NCBI GenBank assembly: GCA_910579545.1
Contig: CAJTVI010000046.1
Span: 1-21,894, forward strand
Length of the DNA stretch: 21,894 nt
DNA from: an uncultured Oscillospiraceae bacterium
Lineage (GTDB): Bacteria > Bacillota > Clostridia > Oscillospirales > Ruminococcaceae
Direction of reading: 5' to 3'
Positions 6,021 through 14,864 of this stretch are shown here, one piece after another. Position 1 is the first letter of the stretch. Each line of letters starts with the position of its first letter. The notes beneath the pieces are model-generated. The model saw only the letters and a list, made by a program, of their open reading frames with translations. It made no database searches and was not told the DNA's origin. The position numbers and the translations under genes are program-made.

Positions 6021-6096
6021 AGGCGGCCTTTTGCGCGGGAGCCCGGCGGTTTGGGCATCCCCGCCCGCAAAACCTTAGCAAAGGAAGTGACCTGCC

Positions 6097-6648
6097 ATGG
6101 CAAGCCCACCCCTGCAAAGCCGCGTTTTTTGGCTGATGCACCGGATCGTGGCGCTGCACAAGCTGCGCTTACAGCGCAAAACCGCCCCTTTGGGCATGTT
6201 TGCCGGCCAGATGCCGCTGCTGCTGTATGTGGACCGGCACCCCGGCTGCACCCAGCGGGACATTGCCGAGGCGCTGGGGGTGTCCACCCCATCGGTGGCA
6301 ACCTCGATCAAGCGGATGCAGAAGGCCGGCATGCTGCAAAAGCTGGCCGACGAGGCCGATATGCGCTGCAACAAGATCTCGCTGACTGCCCGGGCGCAGG
6401 AGACGGTAAAAACCGGGCAGCGGCTTTTTAACGAGGCATGCGCCGAGACCTTTGCCGGCATTGCCGCCGGGGAACTGGAGCGGCTGCTGGGGCTTTTGCG
6501 CCGGATGGAGGAAAACCTGGGCGGGGACGAATTCAGCGGCATGGACTTTTTTGAGATCATCGGCATGGCGCGGCAGGAGCTTGCGCCCGAGGGGCCGCTG
6601 GGCCCGCGCGGCACGGCCGCCGCCGAAAAGGAGGAGATGGAACCTTGA
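6097..6648 (+). CDS. MarR-family transcriptional regulator
   Basis: 183 residues. The ATG at 6097 follows AAAGGAAGTGA. The winged helix-turn-helix is clear: QMPLLLYVDRHPGCTQRDIAEALGVSTPSVATSIKRMQKAGML holds the helix-turn-helix and recognition helix, and the following wing segment carries the basic/acidic pair (DEADMRCNKISLT). Terminal helices would form the dimer interface. The C-terminus extends beyond typical members with a Pro/Glu-rich tail. Its stop overlaps the TTG start of the first ABC gene, so the three genes are one operon. By family knowledge it most likely represses the exporter until a ligand binds; the candidate operator is at the promoter. Confidence 0.92.
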   Translation: MASPPLQSRVFWLMHRIVALHKLRLQRKTAPLGMFAGQMPLLLYVDRHPGCTQRDIAEALGVSTPSVATSIKRMQKAGMLQKLADEADMRCNKISLTARAQETVKTGQRLFNEACAETFAGIAAGELERLLGLLRRMEENLGGDEFSGMDFFEIIGMARQELAPEGPLGPRGTAAAEKEEMEP

Positions 6649-8372
6649 TCAAGACCTTATACCCCTATACCAAGCGGTTTCAAAAATACGCCGTCCTGAC
6701 TCCGATCTGCGTGATCGGCGAGGTGCTTTTGGAGATCACCATCCCGCTTTTGATGAGCCGGATCGTGGACGTGGGCATCCCGGCGCGGGACGTTGGCTAT
6801 ATTGTAAGGCTGGACCTTGGCATGACCCTGCTCGCGGTTTCGGGCATGCTGCTGGGGGCGCTTTCCAGCCGGTTTGCGGCGCTGGCCAGCATGGGCTTTG
6901 GCTGCGAAGTGCGCAAAGCGGCCTTCCACAACGTGCAGCGGTTCAGCTTTTCCAACCTGGATAAGTTCAGCACCGCCAGCCTGGTGACCCGGCTTACCAC
7001 CGACGTGACCAACACCCAGAACGCCTACCAGCTGGTGATCCGCATGCTGGTGCGCGCCCCGGTGATGCTGGTAAGCGCCACCTTGATGGCCTTTTCGATC
7101 AACGACAGCCTGGTGAGCGTGTTTTTGGTGGCCATCCCGGTATTGGGCACCGCCATCTTCTGCCTGACCCGCTGGGCCCACCCCAAGTTTATCGCCATGC
7201 TGCACCGGTACGACGACCTGAACGCCTCGGTGCAGGAGAACCTGATCGCCATCCGGGTGGTCAAGGCCTTTGTGCGGGCCGACTATGAAAAGGAAAAGTT
7301 TAAAAAGTCGAACGACGAATTGATGCAATCCTCGATCGCGGCCGAGCGGATCATCATTACCATGATGCCGATCATGCAGCTGGTGGTGTACAGCTGCATC
7401 CTGGCCATTTTGTGGTTTGGCGGCCAGATGATCATCGGCGGGCGGATGCTGAGCGGCGAGCTGATCAGCTTTATCAATTACGTCACCCAAATTTTGATGA
7501 GCCTGATGATGATCGGCATGGCCTTTACCCAGCTGGTAATGGCCCGCGCCTCGATGCAGCGGCTGGCCGAGGTGATCGAGGAACAGCCCGAGATCGCCGG
7601 CGCGCCGGCCGGCAGCGGCCCCGAACTCGAGGACGGCTCGGTGGAATTTAAGCATGTGGACTTTAAGTACAACCGCCAGAGCGATGCCGAGACCTTAAAG
7701 GACATCTGCCTTTCGATCCGGTCAGGCGAGACGGTGGGCATTCTGGGCGGCACCGGCAGCGCCAAGAGCAGCCTGGTGCAGCTGATCCCGCGGCTTTACG
7801 ACATCTGCGGCGGCGAGCTGCTGGTGGGCGGCCACCCGGTGCAGGAGTACGAGCTGGAGGTGCTGCGCCGCGGGGTGGCGATGGTGCTGCAAAAGAACGT
7901 GCTGTTTTCGGGCAGCATCCGGGACAACCTGCGCTGGGGCAACAACAGCGCCACCGACGAGGAGATCATTGCCGCCTGCAGGGCGGCCAGCGCGCATGAC
8001 TTTATCACCTCCTTCCCGGATGGGTACGACACCGACCTTGGCCAGGGCGGGGTGAACGTATCGGGCGGGCAGAAGCAGCGGCTGTGCATTGCCCGGGCCC
8101 TGCTGGCCAAGCCGAAGATTTTGATTTTGGACGACTCGACCAGCGCGGTGGACACCGCCACCGACGCCGCCATCCGCGCGGCGCTGAAAACGAGCCTTGC
8201 GGGGGCCACCAAGATCATCATTGCCCAGCGGGCGGCCAGCGTCTGCGAGGCCGACAAGATCGTTGTGATGGAGGACGGCCAGATCCACGCGGTGGGCACC
8301 CACGACGAGCTGATGAAGAGCTGCGAAATCTACCGGCAGGTATACCAGTCGCAGCAAAAGGGGGTGGCGTAA
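6645..8372 (+). CDS. ABC multidrug exporter half-transporter, degenerate-site subunit
   Basis: 575 residues, a six-helix exporter domain followed by an ATPase domain. The start is TTG at 6645, overlapping the marR stop, with AAAAGGAGGAG 8 nt upstream. The only nearby ATG is in the marR frame. Walker A is G368-GTGSAKSS, with Ala373 where the third Gly normally is. The ABC signature is VSGGQ (472-476). Walker B is LILDD, with Asp497 replacing the catalytic Glu. The H-loop His is Gln528 (IAQRAAS). These changes are the hallmark of the non-hydrolysing site of heterodimeric exporters such as TM287/288, BmrCD and LmrCD. The partner is the next gene, 1 nt away. It exports unknown hydrophobic compounds across the cytoplasmic membrane. 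Confidence 0.93.
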   Translation: MIKTLYPYTKRFQKYAVLTPICVIGEVLLEITIPLLMSRIVDVGIPARDVGYIVRLDLGMTLLAVSGMLLGALSSRFAALASMGFGCEVRKAAFHNVQRFSFSNLDKFSTASLVTRLTTDVTNTQNAYQLVIRMLVRAPVMLVSATLMAFSINDSLVSVFLVAIPVLGTAIFCLTRWAHPKFIAMLHRYDDLNASVQENLIAIRVVKAFVRADYEKEKFKKSNDELMQSSIAAERIIITMMPIMQLVVYSCILAILWFGGQMIIGGRMLSGELISFINYVTQILMSLMMIGMAFTQLVMARASMQRLAEVIEEQPEIAGAPAGSGPELEDGSVEFKHVDFKYNRQSDAETLKDICLSIRSGETVGILGGTGSAKSSLVQLIPRLYDICGGELLVGGHPVQEYELEVLRRGVAMVLQKNVLFSGSIRDNLRWGNNSATDEEIIAACRAASAHDFITSFPDGYDTDLGQGGVNVSGGQKQRLCIARALLAKPKILILDDSTSAVDTATDAAIRAALKTSLAGATKIIIAQRAASVCEADKIVVMEDGQIHAVGTHDELMKSCEIYRQVYQSQQKGVA

Positions 8373-8373
8373 G

Positions 8374-10260
8374 ATGCCCAGACCGCGCACGAATTTTCAA
8401 AAGCCCAAAAACGCACGGGCGACCTTTGGCCGGGTGATGGGCTATATGCTGCGCCAGAAATGGCTGATGGCCTTAGTGGTTTTGATGGTGGCGGTGAGCT
8501 CGCTGGCCGGGGTGGCCGGCACCTACCTGCTGCGGCCGATCATCAACGAGGGCATCCTGCCCATGGTGGGCCAGCCCATTACCGCCCAGGCTCTGGCCCC
8601 GCTGGCGGCCATGCTGCTGGGGCTGGGCATCGTATACCTGGCCGGCGCGGTGTGTACCTACGCGCTGCAGCTGATGATGACCATGATCTCGAACCGGGCG
8701 CTGAACCGGATGCGGGCCGACCTGTTCAATAAGCTTGAGGACCTGCCCATCCGCTATTTTGACAGCCGCACCCACGGCGAGATCATGAGCCGGTTTACCA
8801 ACGATGTGGACGCGGTGCGCCAGGCCATGAGCCAGGGCATCATCCAGCTGCTGACCAGTGTGATCACGGTGGTGAGCACCTTTATCATGATGCTGGTGCT
8901 GAGCCCGCTGCTGACCGGGCTGATCGTGCTGATGCTGGTGGTGATGATCCAGATCATCAAGGTGATCACCTCCCGCAGCGCCGCCGGGTTCAAGGCGCAG
9001 CAGGCCGCCATCGGCGCGGCAAACGGGTATCTGGAGGAGATGATCGAGGGGCAGAAGGTGGTCAAGGTGTTCTGCCGCGAGGGCGAGGTGGGCGACGAGT
9101 TCGACGCCCTCAACGAGCGGCTGCGCGAGGCCTCGGTGCAGGCCAACACCTACGCCAACGTCATCATGCCCATCATGGGCAACCTCTCCTATGTCAACTA
9201 CGCCTTTACCGCCGCCATCGGCGCGTTTTTGGTCATCCGGGGCAGCATGGACATTGGCGCCATTGCCAGCTTTTTGCAGTACACCCGCTCCTTCAGCCAG
9301 CCCATCACCCAGATCAGCATGCTGTTCAACTCGATTTTGGCGGCGCTGGCCGGCGCGGAGCGCATCTTTGCGGTGATCGACGAGACCCCCGAGACGGACG
9401 AGGGCTATGTGACCCTGGTAAACGCCCTGCGCACCCCGGACGGCGGCCTGGCCGAGTGCGCCGCCCGCACCGGCCTGTGGGCCTGGAAGCATCCCCATCA
9501 CGACGGCACCACCACCTATACCGAGCTGAAGGGCGATATGCAGCTGGAGGACGTGACCTTTGGGTATGTGCCCCAAAAAACCGTGCTCAAAAACCTTTCG
9601 CTCTACGCAAAGCCAGGCCAGAAGATCGCCTTTGTGGGCAGCACCGGCGCGGGCAAAACCACCATTACCAACCTGCTGAACCGCTTTTACGAGGTGCCGG
9701 ACGGCAAGATCCGGTACGACGGCATCAACATCACCAAGATCCGCAAGGAGGACCTGCGCCGCAGCCTTGGCATGGTTTTGCAGGACACCCACCTGTTTAC
9801 CGGCACGGTGCGGGAGAACATCCGCTACGGCCGGCTGAACGCCACCGACGAGGAGGTGGAGGCCGCCGCCAAGCTGGCCAACGCCGATTTCTTTATCCGG
9901 CACCTGCCCGATGGGTACGACACGGTGCTTACCTCGGACGGCGCGAACCTGAGCCAGGGCCAGCGCCAGCTGCTGGCCATTGCCCGGGCGGCAGTGGCCG
10001 ACCCGCCGGTGCTGGTGCTGGACGAGGCCACCAGCAGCATCGACACCCGCACCGAGAGCCTGATCGAAAAGGGCATGGATAAGCTGATGCATGGGCGCAC
10101 GGTGTTTGTGATCGCCCACCGGCTTTCGACCGTGCGCAACGCCAACGCCATCATGGTGCTGGAGCAGGGCGAGATCATCGAGCGGGGCGATCACGACGAC
10201 CTGATCGCCCAAAAGGGCAAGTACTACCAGCTGTACACCGGGCAGTTTGAGCTTTCGTAA
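8374..10260 (+). CDS. ABC multidrug exporter half-transporter, catalytic subunit
   Basis: 628 residues. The ATG at 8374 comes just after the previous stop and follows AAAAGGGGGTGG. Six membrane helices precede the ATPase domain. Walker A is GSTGAGKTT from G422, Walker B is LVLDE with Glu551, and the H-loop is His582, all canonical. The signature is L526-SQGQ, with Gln for the first Gly; in such heterodimers this degenerate signature faces the partner's degenerate Walker site. A segment of about 50 residues (around 337-390, including TGLWAWKHPHHDG) separates the membrane and ATPase domains and looks like a lineage-typical linker. A small hairpin (10312-10326) follows in the gap before the nitroreductase gene, without a T-run, so read-through is likely. 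Confidence 0.94.
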   Translation: MPRPRTNFQKPKNARATFGRVMGYMLRQKWLMALVVLMVAVSSLAGVAGTYLLRPIINEGILPMVGQPITAQALAPLAAMLLGLGIVYLAGAVCTYALQLMMTMISNRALNRMRADLFNKLEDLPIRYFDSRTHGEIMSRFTNDVDAVRQAMSQGIIQLLTSVITVVSTFIMMLVLSPLLTGLIVLMLVVMIQIIKVITSRSAAGFKAQQAAIGAANGYLEEMIEGQKVVKVFCREGEVGDEFDALNERLREASVQANTYANVIMPIMGNLSYVNYAFTAAIGAFLVIRGSMDIGAIASFLQYTRSFSQPITQISMLFNSILAALAGAERIFAVIDETPETDEGYVTLVNALRTPDGGLAECAARTGLWAWKHPHHDGTTTYTELKGDMQLEDVTFGYVPQKTVLKNLSLYAKPGQKIAFVGSTGAGKTTITNLLNRFYEVPDGKIRYDGINITKIRKEDLRRSLGMVLQDTHLFTGTVRENIRYGRLNATDEEVEAAAKLANADFFIRHLPDGYDTVLTSDGANLSQGQRQLLAIARAAVADPPVLVLDEATSSIDTRTESLIEKGMDKLMHGRTVFVIAHRLSTVRNANAIMVLEQGEIIERGDHDDLIAQKGKYYQLYTGQFELS

Positions 10261-10348
10261 GTGTTTGGGCGGCGAACGGCATGGCAGCCCCGCGCCGCGC
10301 TGAAGGCCGGGGCCGTGCGGCACGGCTGACCCAAAAGGAGGGGTAAAA

Positions 10349-11017
10349 ATGACCATGAAGGAAGCCATGGCGGCAAGGCACACGGTGCGCAGATACACCG
10401 GCCGCCCGCTGGAGGGGGAAACCCTCCGGCTGCTAAAGGAGCGCATTGCGCAGAACAACCAGGCCCACGGGCTGCAGCTGCGGCTGGTGACCGAAAACAC
10501 CCAGGCGCTGCCGGCGGTGATCCGGCTGACCATGGCCAAAAACGTGCGCAACTACATCGTTTTGGCCGGGCCGCCCTCGGACACACTGGAGGAATCCATA
10601 GGCTGGTGCGGCGCCGACCTGATGCTGTACGCCCAGACCCTGGGCCTGAACAGCTGGTGGATCGGCGGCACCTACAGCCGCGGCGCAGCCCAGGCGGCCG
10701 CCGGCCTTGAGCCGGGGGTGCGGGTGCTGGGGGTGCTGGCCGTGGGCTACGGGCAGACCCAGGGCACGCCCCACAGATCCAAACGGCCAGAGGAGGTCAG
10801 CGCCTACCAGGGCCAGCCGCCCCAGTGGTTTACCGAGGGGGTAAACGCCCTGCTGCTTGCCCCCACGGCGCTGAACAAGCAGGCCTTTGCGGTGCGGGGC
10901 GAGGGGAATACCGTTACCCTGCACTGCGACAGCGGCATTTTTTCCGGCGTGGATCTGGGCATTGGCCGGTACCACTTTGAACTTGGCGCGGGCCGCGAAA
11001 ACTTCTGCTGGGGCTAA
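10349..11017 (+). CDS. Nitroreductase family protein (TM1586 type)
   Basis: 222 residues from the ATG at 10349, with AAAAGGAGGGG upstream; a second in-frame ATG lies at 10355. The N-terminus (KEAMAARHTVRRYTGRPL) is the flavin-phosphate-binding start seen in nitroreductases. The protein continues with a duplicated half-domain, as in the TM1586-like nitroreductases that form the FMN site within one chain. GWCGADLMLYAQTLGLNSWWIGGTYS is the conserved helix and strand. Such enzymes reduce nitro compounds, quinones or flavins with NAD(P)H; the native substrate here is unknown. It follows the exporter genes by 88 nt and is probably the last gene of that operon, which would fit a xenobiotic response. 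A strong terminator lies downstream. Confidence 0.88.
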   Translation: MTMKEAMAARHTVRRYTGRPLEGETLRLLKERIAQNNQAHGLQLRLVTENTQALPAVIRLTMAKNVRNYIVLAGPPSDTLEESIGWCGADLMLYAQTLGLNSWWIGGTYSRGAAQAAAGLEPGVRVLGVLAVGYGQTQGTPHRSKRPEEVSAYQGQPPQWFTEGVNALLLAPTALNKQAFAVRGEGNTVTLHCDSGIFSGVDLGIGRYHFELGAGRENFCWG

Positions 11018-11105
11018 AGGCGGTTTGGCAGCCCCTGGCAGCGGCACACGCAGCCGGGCACTGTTTGCCCTTGCGCCGTGCCGTGCAAAGATCTTTGCGC
11101 CAGAG

Positions 11106-11143
11106 CCGCCCGCCGGGGGCAAAAAGCCCGGCGGGCGGTTTTA
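11106..11143 (+). terminator. Intrinsic terminator after the nitroreductase gene
   Basis: CCGCCCGCCGGG (11106-11117) pairs perfectly with CCCGGCGGGCGG (11127-11138), followed by TTTTA. The 11018-11105 stretch before it holds no other feature I can support. Confidence 0.9.
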
Positions 11144-11152
11144 CCCTGCCGG

Positions 11153-11286
11153 GGCGTGTCCATTTCTGCTAGGGCCGGGGGCGGGGGAGAGTCTCGAAAG
11201 GCTTTCGGGGCAGGGGTCCTGTTGCCTTGAGAGACTGCTCCCACGCACCTGGCCGGCGGATATCTCGTCCCAGTTTGGTCACTCTC
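11153..11286 (+). repeat. Interspersed hairpin element, copy 3 (complete, shorter)
   Basis: 134 bp. The core (GGGGGAGAGTCTC through GCCTTGAGAGAC and CTCCCACGCACC) is identical to copy 2, and the 3' block GTTTGGTCACTC is conserved. The small upstream stem region seen in copies 1, 2 and 4 is deleted here. The element is flanked by CCCTGCCGG (11144-11152) and CCCTGCTGG (11287-11295), a possible 9-bp target duplication with one mismatch. It lies between the nitroreductase terminator and the nadE promoter. Confidence 0.85.
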
Positions 11287-11301
11287 CCCTGCTGGCAGGC
11301 A

Positions 11302-11331
11302 TTGCCCCAAACGGCCCAAAAGGTGTATAAT
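11302..11331 (+). promoter_or_regulatory. nadE promoter
   Basis: TTGCCC (11302-11307) and a perfect TATAAT (11326-11331) are separated by 18 nt. The -35 starts 15 nt after the last base of repeat copy 3, the same distance as at rpmB. The leader to the nadE start is about 75 nt and no riboswitch-like fold was recognised in it. Confidence 0.75.
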
Positions 11332-11412
11332 AGGATGGGGTTTTGTGGAACAGGCACCCCGTGGCGGGGCCGCGCCGCGCCATAAACGATCAAAACGCAA
11401 AGGATGAGGCAT

Positions 11413-13368
11413 ATGCAGTATGGTTTTGTAAAGGCCGCCGCCCTCTCGCCCGAGCTGCGCCTGGCGGACTGCGCCTGGAACGCCGCACGGATCATTGAGG
11501 CGCTGGAGGCTGCCAACCGCGAGGGGGTGCAGCTGGCCTGCCTGCCCGAACTGTGCCTGACCGGCTACACCTGCGGCGATCTGTTTTTGCAGGAGAGCCT
11601 TTTGCAGGGGGCCGAGGCCGCGCTGAAACAGATCGCAGCGGCCAGCCGCGGCTGGAATCTGATTGCCCTGGTGGGGCTGCCCGCCCGGGTGGACGGCAAG
11701 CTGTACAACTGCGCGGCGGCGGTGTGCGGCGGGCGGGTGCTGGGGCTCGTGCCCAAGACCTTTTTGCCCAACTACGCCGAATTTTACGAAAAGCGCTGGT
11801 TTGCCCCCGCGCCCGAGGGGGTGCGCGAGGTCGCCTGCCTGGGCGGCAGTGTGCCCTTTGGCGCCCGCCTTTTGTTCCAGTGCCGGCAGCTGCCCGCCTT
11901 TTGCCTGGCGGTGGAGATCTGCGAGGACCTGTGGGCCCCGCAGCCGCCCAGCACCGCCCACGCCCTGGCCGGGGCGATGCTGATCGCGAACCTGTCGGCC
12001 AGCGACGAAACGGCCGGCAAGGCCGAGTACCGGCAGGAGCTGGTGCGGAGCCAGTCGGCCCGGCTGCTGTGCGGGTACCTGTACGCCGACGCGGGGCAGG
12101 GCGAATCCAGCACCGACATGGTGTTTGCCGCCCACAACCTGATGGCCGAAAACGGACAGATATTGGCCGAGAGCGAGCCGTTTGGGGCGGGGCGCTGCGT
12201 GACCGAGTTTGACTTAGAGCGGCTGGCCGGCGAGCGGATGCGCAGCACCAGCTTTACCCCCTGCGCCGCGGGGTACACCCTTGTGCCCTTTTCGCTGGCG
12301 CCCTGGGATACCCGGCTGACCCGGCCGGTCTCCCCCGCCCCGTTTTTGCCGCCGGAGGGGCCGGCGCGGGCGGCGCGGTGCGAGCGCATTTTGACCATGC
12401 AGGCCGCCGGCCTTGCCCGGCGGCTGGCCCACACCGGGGCCAAAAAGGCGGTGGTGGGCATTTCGGGCGGGCTGGACTCCTGCCTGGCGCTGCTGGTGGC
12501 GGTGCGGGCGATGGGGCGGCTGGGCCGCCCGGCCGCCGACGTGCTGGCCGTGACCATGCCCTGCTTTGGCACCACCAAGCGCACCCGCTCGAACGCCGAG
12601 CTGCTTTGCCGGGAGCTGGGGGTGGAGTTCAGGCAGATCGACATCACCGGCACGGTGCGCAGCCATTTTGCCGACATTGGCCAGCCGGAGGACCAGTTCG
12701 ACCTGACCTTTGAGAACAGCCAGGCCCGGGTGCGTACCTTAGAGCTGATGGATCTTGCGGGCCGCGAAAACGGCCTTGTGGTGGGCACCGGCGATCTGAG
12801 CGAGCTGGCGCTGGGCTGGGCCACCTACAACGGCGACCACATGAGCATGTACGGGGTAAACGCCGGAGTGCCCAAGACCCTGGTGCGCCACATTGTGCAG
12901 TACGAGGCCGGCCGGGCCGGCGAGGGGCCGCTGCGGGAGGTGCTGCTGGATATTTTAGACACGCCGGTGAGCCCCGAGCTGCTGCCCACCGCCGAGGACG
13001 GCGGCCCCGGCCAGCAGACCGAGCAGCTGGTGGGCCCCTACGAGCTGCACGATTTTTACCTTTACTACGCTTTGCGCTTTGGGTTTGGGCCGGGCAAAAT
13101 TTTGCGGCTGGCCCAGGCCGCCTTTGCGGGCCGCTACCCGGACGAGGTGCTTTTGCACTGGCTGCAAAACTTTTACCGCCGCTTTTTTGCCCAGCAGTTT
13201 AAGCGCAGCTGCCTGCCGGACGGGCCCAAGATCGGCTCGGTGACCCTTTCGCCCCGAGGCGACTGGCGGATGCCCAGCGACGCCTCGGCCGCGCTGTGGC
13301 TGGCCGAGGTGGACCAGCTGAAGGAAACGATGCAAAAAAAGGCGCAGATGCAGGCGCAGAAGCCATAA
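11413..13368 (+). CDS. nadE: Glutamine-dependent NAD+ synthetase
   Basis: 651 residues. I chose the ATG at 11413 over one at 11404 because AAAGGA sits 8 nt before it. The enzyme makes NAD from deamido-NAD, ATP and glutamine. The N-terminal nitrilase-type glutaminase domain (about 1-280) has the triad Glu46 (LPELCLTGYTCGDL), Lys115 (PKTFLPNYAEFYEKRWF) and Cys170 (EICEDLW). The C-terminal synthetase domain has the ATP loop SGGLDS (351-356), then the GTGDLSELALGWATYNGDHMS and GVNAGVPKTLVRHI blocks. The length matches two-domain bacterial NadE. It has its own promoter, and the MATE gene begins 32 nt downstream, so the two are probably co-transcribed. Confidence 0.97.
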   Translation: MQYGFVKAAALSPELRLADCAWNAARIIEALEAANREGVQLACLPELCLTGYTCGDLFLQESLLQGAEAALKQIAAASRGWNLIALVGLPARVDGKLYNCAAAVCGGRVLGLVPKTFLPNYAEFYEKRWFAPAPEGVREVACLGGSVPFGARLLFQCRQLPAFCLAVEICEDLWAPQPPSTAHALAGAMLIANLSASDETAGKAEYRQELVRSQSARLLCGYLYADAGQGESSTDMVFAAHNLMAENGQILAESEPFGAGRCVTEFDLERLAGERMRSTSFTPCAAGYTLVPFSLAPWDTRLTRPVSPAPFLPPEGPARAARCERILTMQAAGLARRLAHTGAKKAVVGISGGLDSCLALLVAVRAMGRLGRPAADVLAVTMPCFGTTKRTRSNAELLCRELGVEFRQIDITGTVRSHFADIGQPEDQFDLTFENSQARVRTLELMDLAGRENGLVVGTGDLSELALGWATYNGDHMSMYGVNAGVPKTLVRHIVQYEAGRAGEGPLREVLLDILDTPVSPELLPTAEDGGPGQQTEQLVGPYELHDFYLYYALRFGFGPGKILRLAQAAFAGRYPDEVLLHWLQNFYRRFFAQQFKRSCLPDGPKIGSVTLSPRGDWRMPSDASAALWLAEVDQLKETMQKKAQMQAQKP

Positions 13369-13400
13369 AATCTGACCATTAAAAAAAGGAGGTGCCGGCC

Positions 13401-14864
13401 TTGGCCGCCATCGAGACCCGGCAGACGCCCGGCACGCCCGCCCCGGCAGGGCCTTGGGAGCGGGCGCTGCGGCGCGCTTTTCCGGTAAAGCGGGCGCTGC
13501 GGGGCATGCAGCCCTGCGGCGAGCTGCCCAGCCAGCAATGGCTGCTGGCGCACGCCTTTAAAATCGCCTGGCCCAGCACCCTTGAGAGCTTTTTGGTGGC
13601 GCTGGTGTCGGTGGTGGATACGATCATGGTGGGCAGGCTGGGGGCCAGCGCCATTGCGGCCGTGGGGCTTACCAACCAGCCCAAGTTTGTGGGGCTGGCG
13701 GTATTTTTGTCCCTCAACGTGGCGGTAAGCGCCATTGTGGCCCGCCGCAGGGGCGAGGGCGACCGGGAGGGCGCCAACCGGGTGCTGGTGCAGGCCATGC
13801 TGCTGGTGGCCGGGCTGACCCTTTTGGTCAGCAGCCTGTTTGTGGCCTTTGCCGAGCCCATTTTGCGGCTGGCCGGCTCGAATGAGGACACCCACCTGCT
13901 GGCGGCCTCGTATTTCCGCATCATTATGGGCGGCATGTTTTTTAACGTGATGAGCCTGGTGATCAACGCCGCCCAGCGGGGCTGCGGCAACACCCGCATT
14001 GCCCTGCGCACCAACGTGACCTCTAACCTGGTAAACATTGTGCTGAACTACCTTTTGATCGAGGGGCATTTTGGCTTCCCCGCGCTGGGGGTGCGGGGCG
14101 CGGCCCTGGCCACCGTGTGCGGCACGGTGGTGGCGCTGGTGATGTCGGTGTGTTCGGTTTTGCACCCGGAGGGCTTTTTGTACCTGTTTTTGCCCACAAA
14201 CCGCCCGCGGTTTGACCGGCGCACCCTTGCCACCATCGGCAATATTGGCAGCGCCACCCTGGCCGAGCAGCTGTTTTTGCGGTTTGGCTTTCTGACCTAC
14301 GCCATGATGGTTGCAAGGCTGGGCACCAACGCCTTTGCCGCCCACCAGATCGGCATGAACATCATTACCATCTCCTTTTCGTTTGGGGATGGGCTGTCCA
14401 TCGCGTCGGTGGCGCTGGTGGGCCAGAGCCTTGGCGAAAAGCGGCCGGACCTTGCCCGCATCTACGGCAGCTACTGCCAGCGGATGGGCTTTCTCTGCTC
14501 GACCCTGCTGGCGGTGGTCTACCTGTTTTTTGGCCAAACGGTGTTTGGCTTTTTTACCTCCGAGGCCCCGGTGCTGGCCTACGGCGGGATGATCATGCGG
14601 CTGACATGTGTGATCGTGTATACCCAGATCGCGCAGGTGATCTTCAGCGGCGGGCTGCGGGGCGCGGGCGACACCCGGTATGTGGCCATGGTGGGGCTGG
14701 TGAGCGTGGCGATCATGCGGCCGCTGAGCGGCTGGGTGTTTATCTACGCGCTGGACATGGGCCTTTTGGGGGCCTGGCTGGGCCTGCTGCTGGACCAGAG
14801 CATCCGGCTACTTTTGACCTTTGTGCGTTTTCGCAGCGGCCGGTGGATGAAGATCCAGATTTAG
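13401..14864 (+). CDS. MATE family efflux transporter
   Basis: 487 residues from TTG at 13401, chosen because GGAGG (13388-13392) sits 8 nt upstream; a GTG at 13392 overlaps that site. After a hydrophilic N-terminal extension of about 45 residues, the protein has about twelve hydrophobic segments in two related halves. AWPSTLESFLVALVSVVDTIMVGRLG and AVGLTNQP are the typical first-half MATE signatures. The second half (NIGSATLAEQLFLRFGFLTYAMMVARLGTNAFAAHQIG) repeats the pattern. MATE proteins exchange cations (Na+ or H+) for drugs or metabolites at the cytoplasmic membrane. It follows nadE by 32 nt; the pairing has no obvious functional meaning. Confidence 0.93.
   Translation: MAAIETRQTPGTPAPAGPWERALRRAFPVKRALRGMQPCGELPSQQWLLAHAFKIAWPSTLESFLVALVSVVDTIMVGRLGASAIAAVGLTNQPKFVGLAVFLSLNVAVSAIVARRRGEGDREGANRVLVQAMLLVAGLTLLVSSLFVAFAEPILRLAGSNEDTHLLAASYFRIIMGGMFFNVMSLVINAAQRGCGNTRIALRTNVTSNLVNIVLNYLLIEGHFGFPALGVRGAALATVCGTVVALVMSVCSVLHPEGFLYLFLPTNRPRFDRRTLATIGNIGSATLAEQLFLRFGFLTYAMMVARLGTNAFAAHQIGMNIITISFSFGDGLSIASVALVGQSLGEKRPDLARIYGSYCQRMGFLCSTLLAVVYLFFGQTVFGFFTSEAPVLAYGGMIMRLTCVIVYTQIAQVIFSGGLRGAGDTRYVAMVGLVSVAIMRPLSGWVFIYALDMGLLGAWLGLLLDQSIRLLLTFVRFRSGRWMKIQI

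Noticed and set aside
10312..10326. Small GCCGTG/CACGGC hairpin considered as a terminator
   Set aside because: Six pairs only and no T-run; more likely read through into the nitroreductase gene.
8473..10551. A very long minus-strand open frame (692 codons) opposite the second ABC gene
   Set aside because: It is antisense to a gene with every ABC motif; its His/Gln-rich, low-complexity translation is a product of GC-rich codon bias.
11332..11412. nadE leader considered as a riboswitch
   Set aside because: It is short and I could find no conserved aptamer-like stems or expression platform in it.
13173..14537. A 454-codon minus-strand frame across nadE and the MATE gene
   Set aside because: It crosses the boundary of two well-supported plus-strand genes and its product is low-complexity with no ribosome site.
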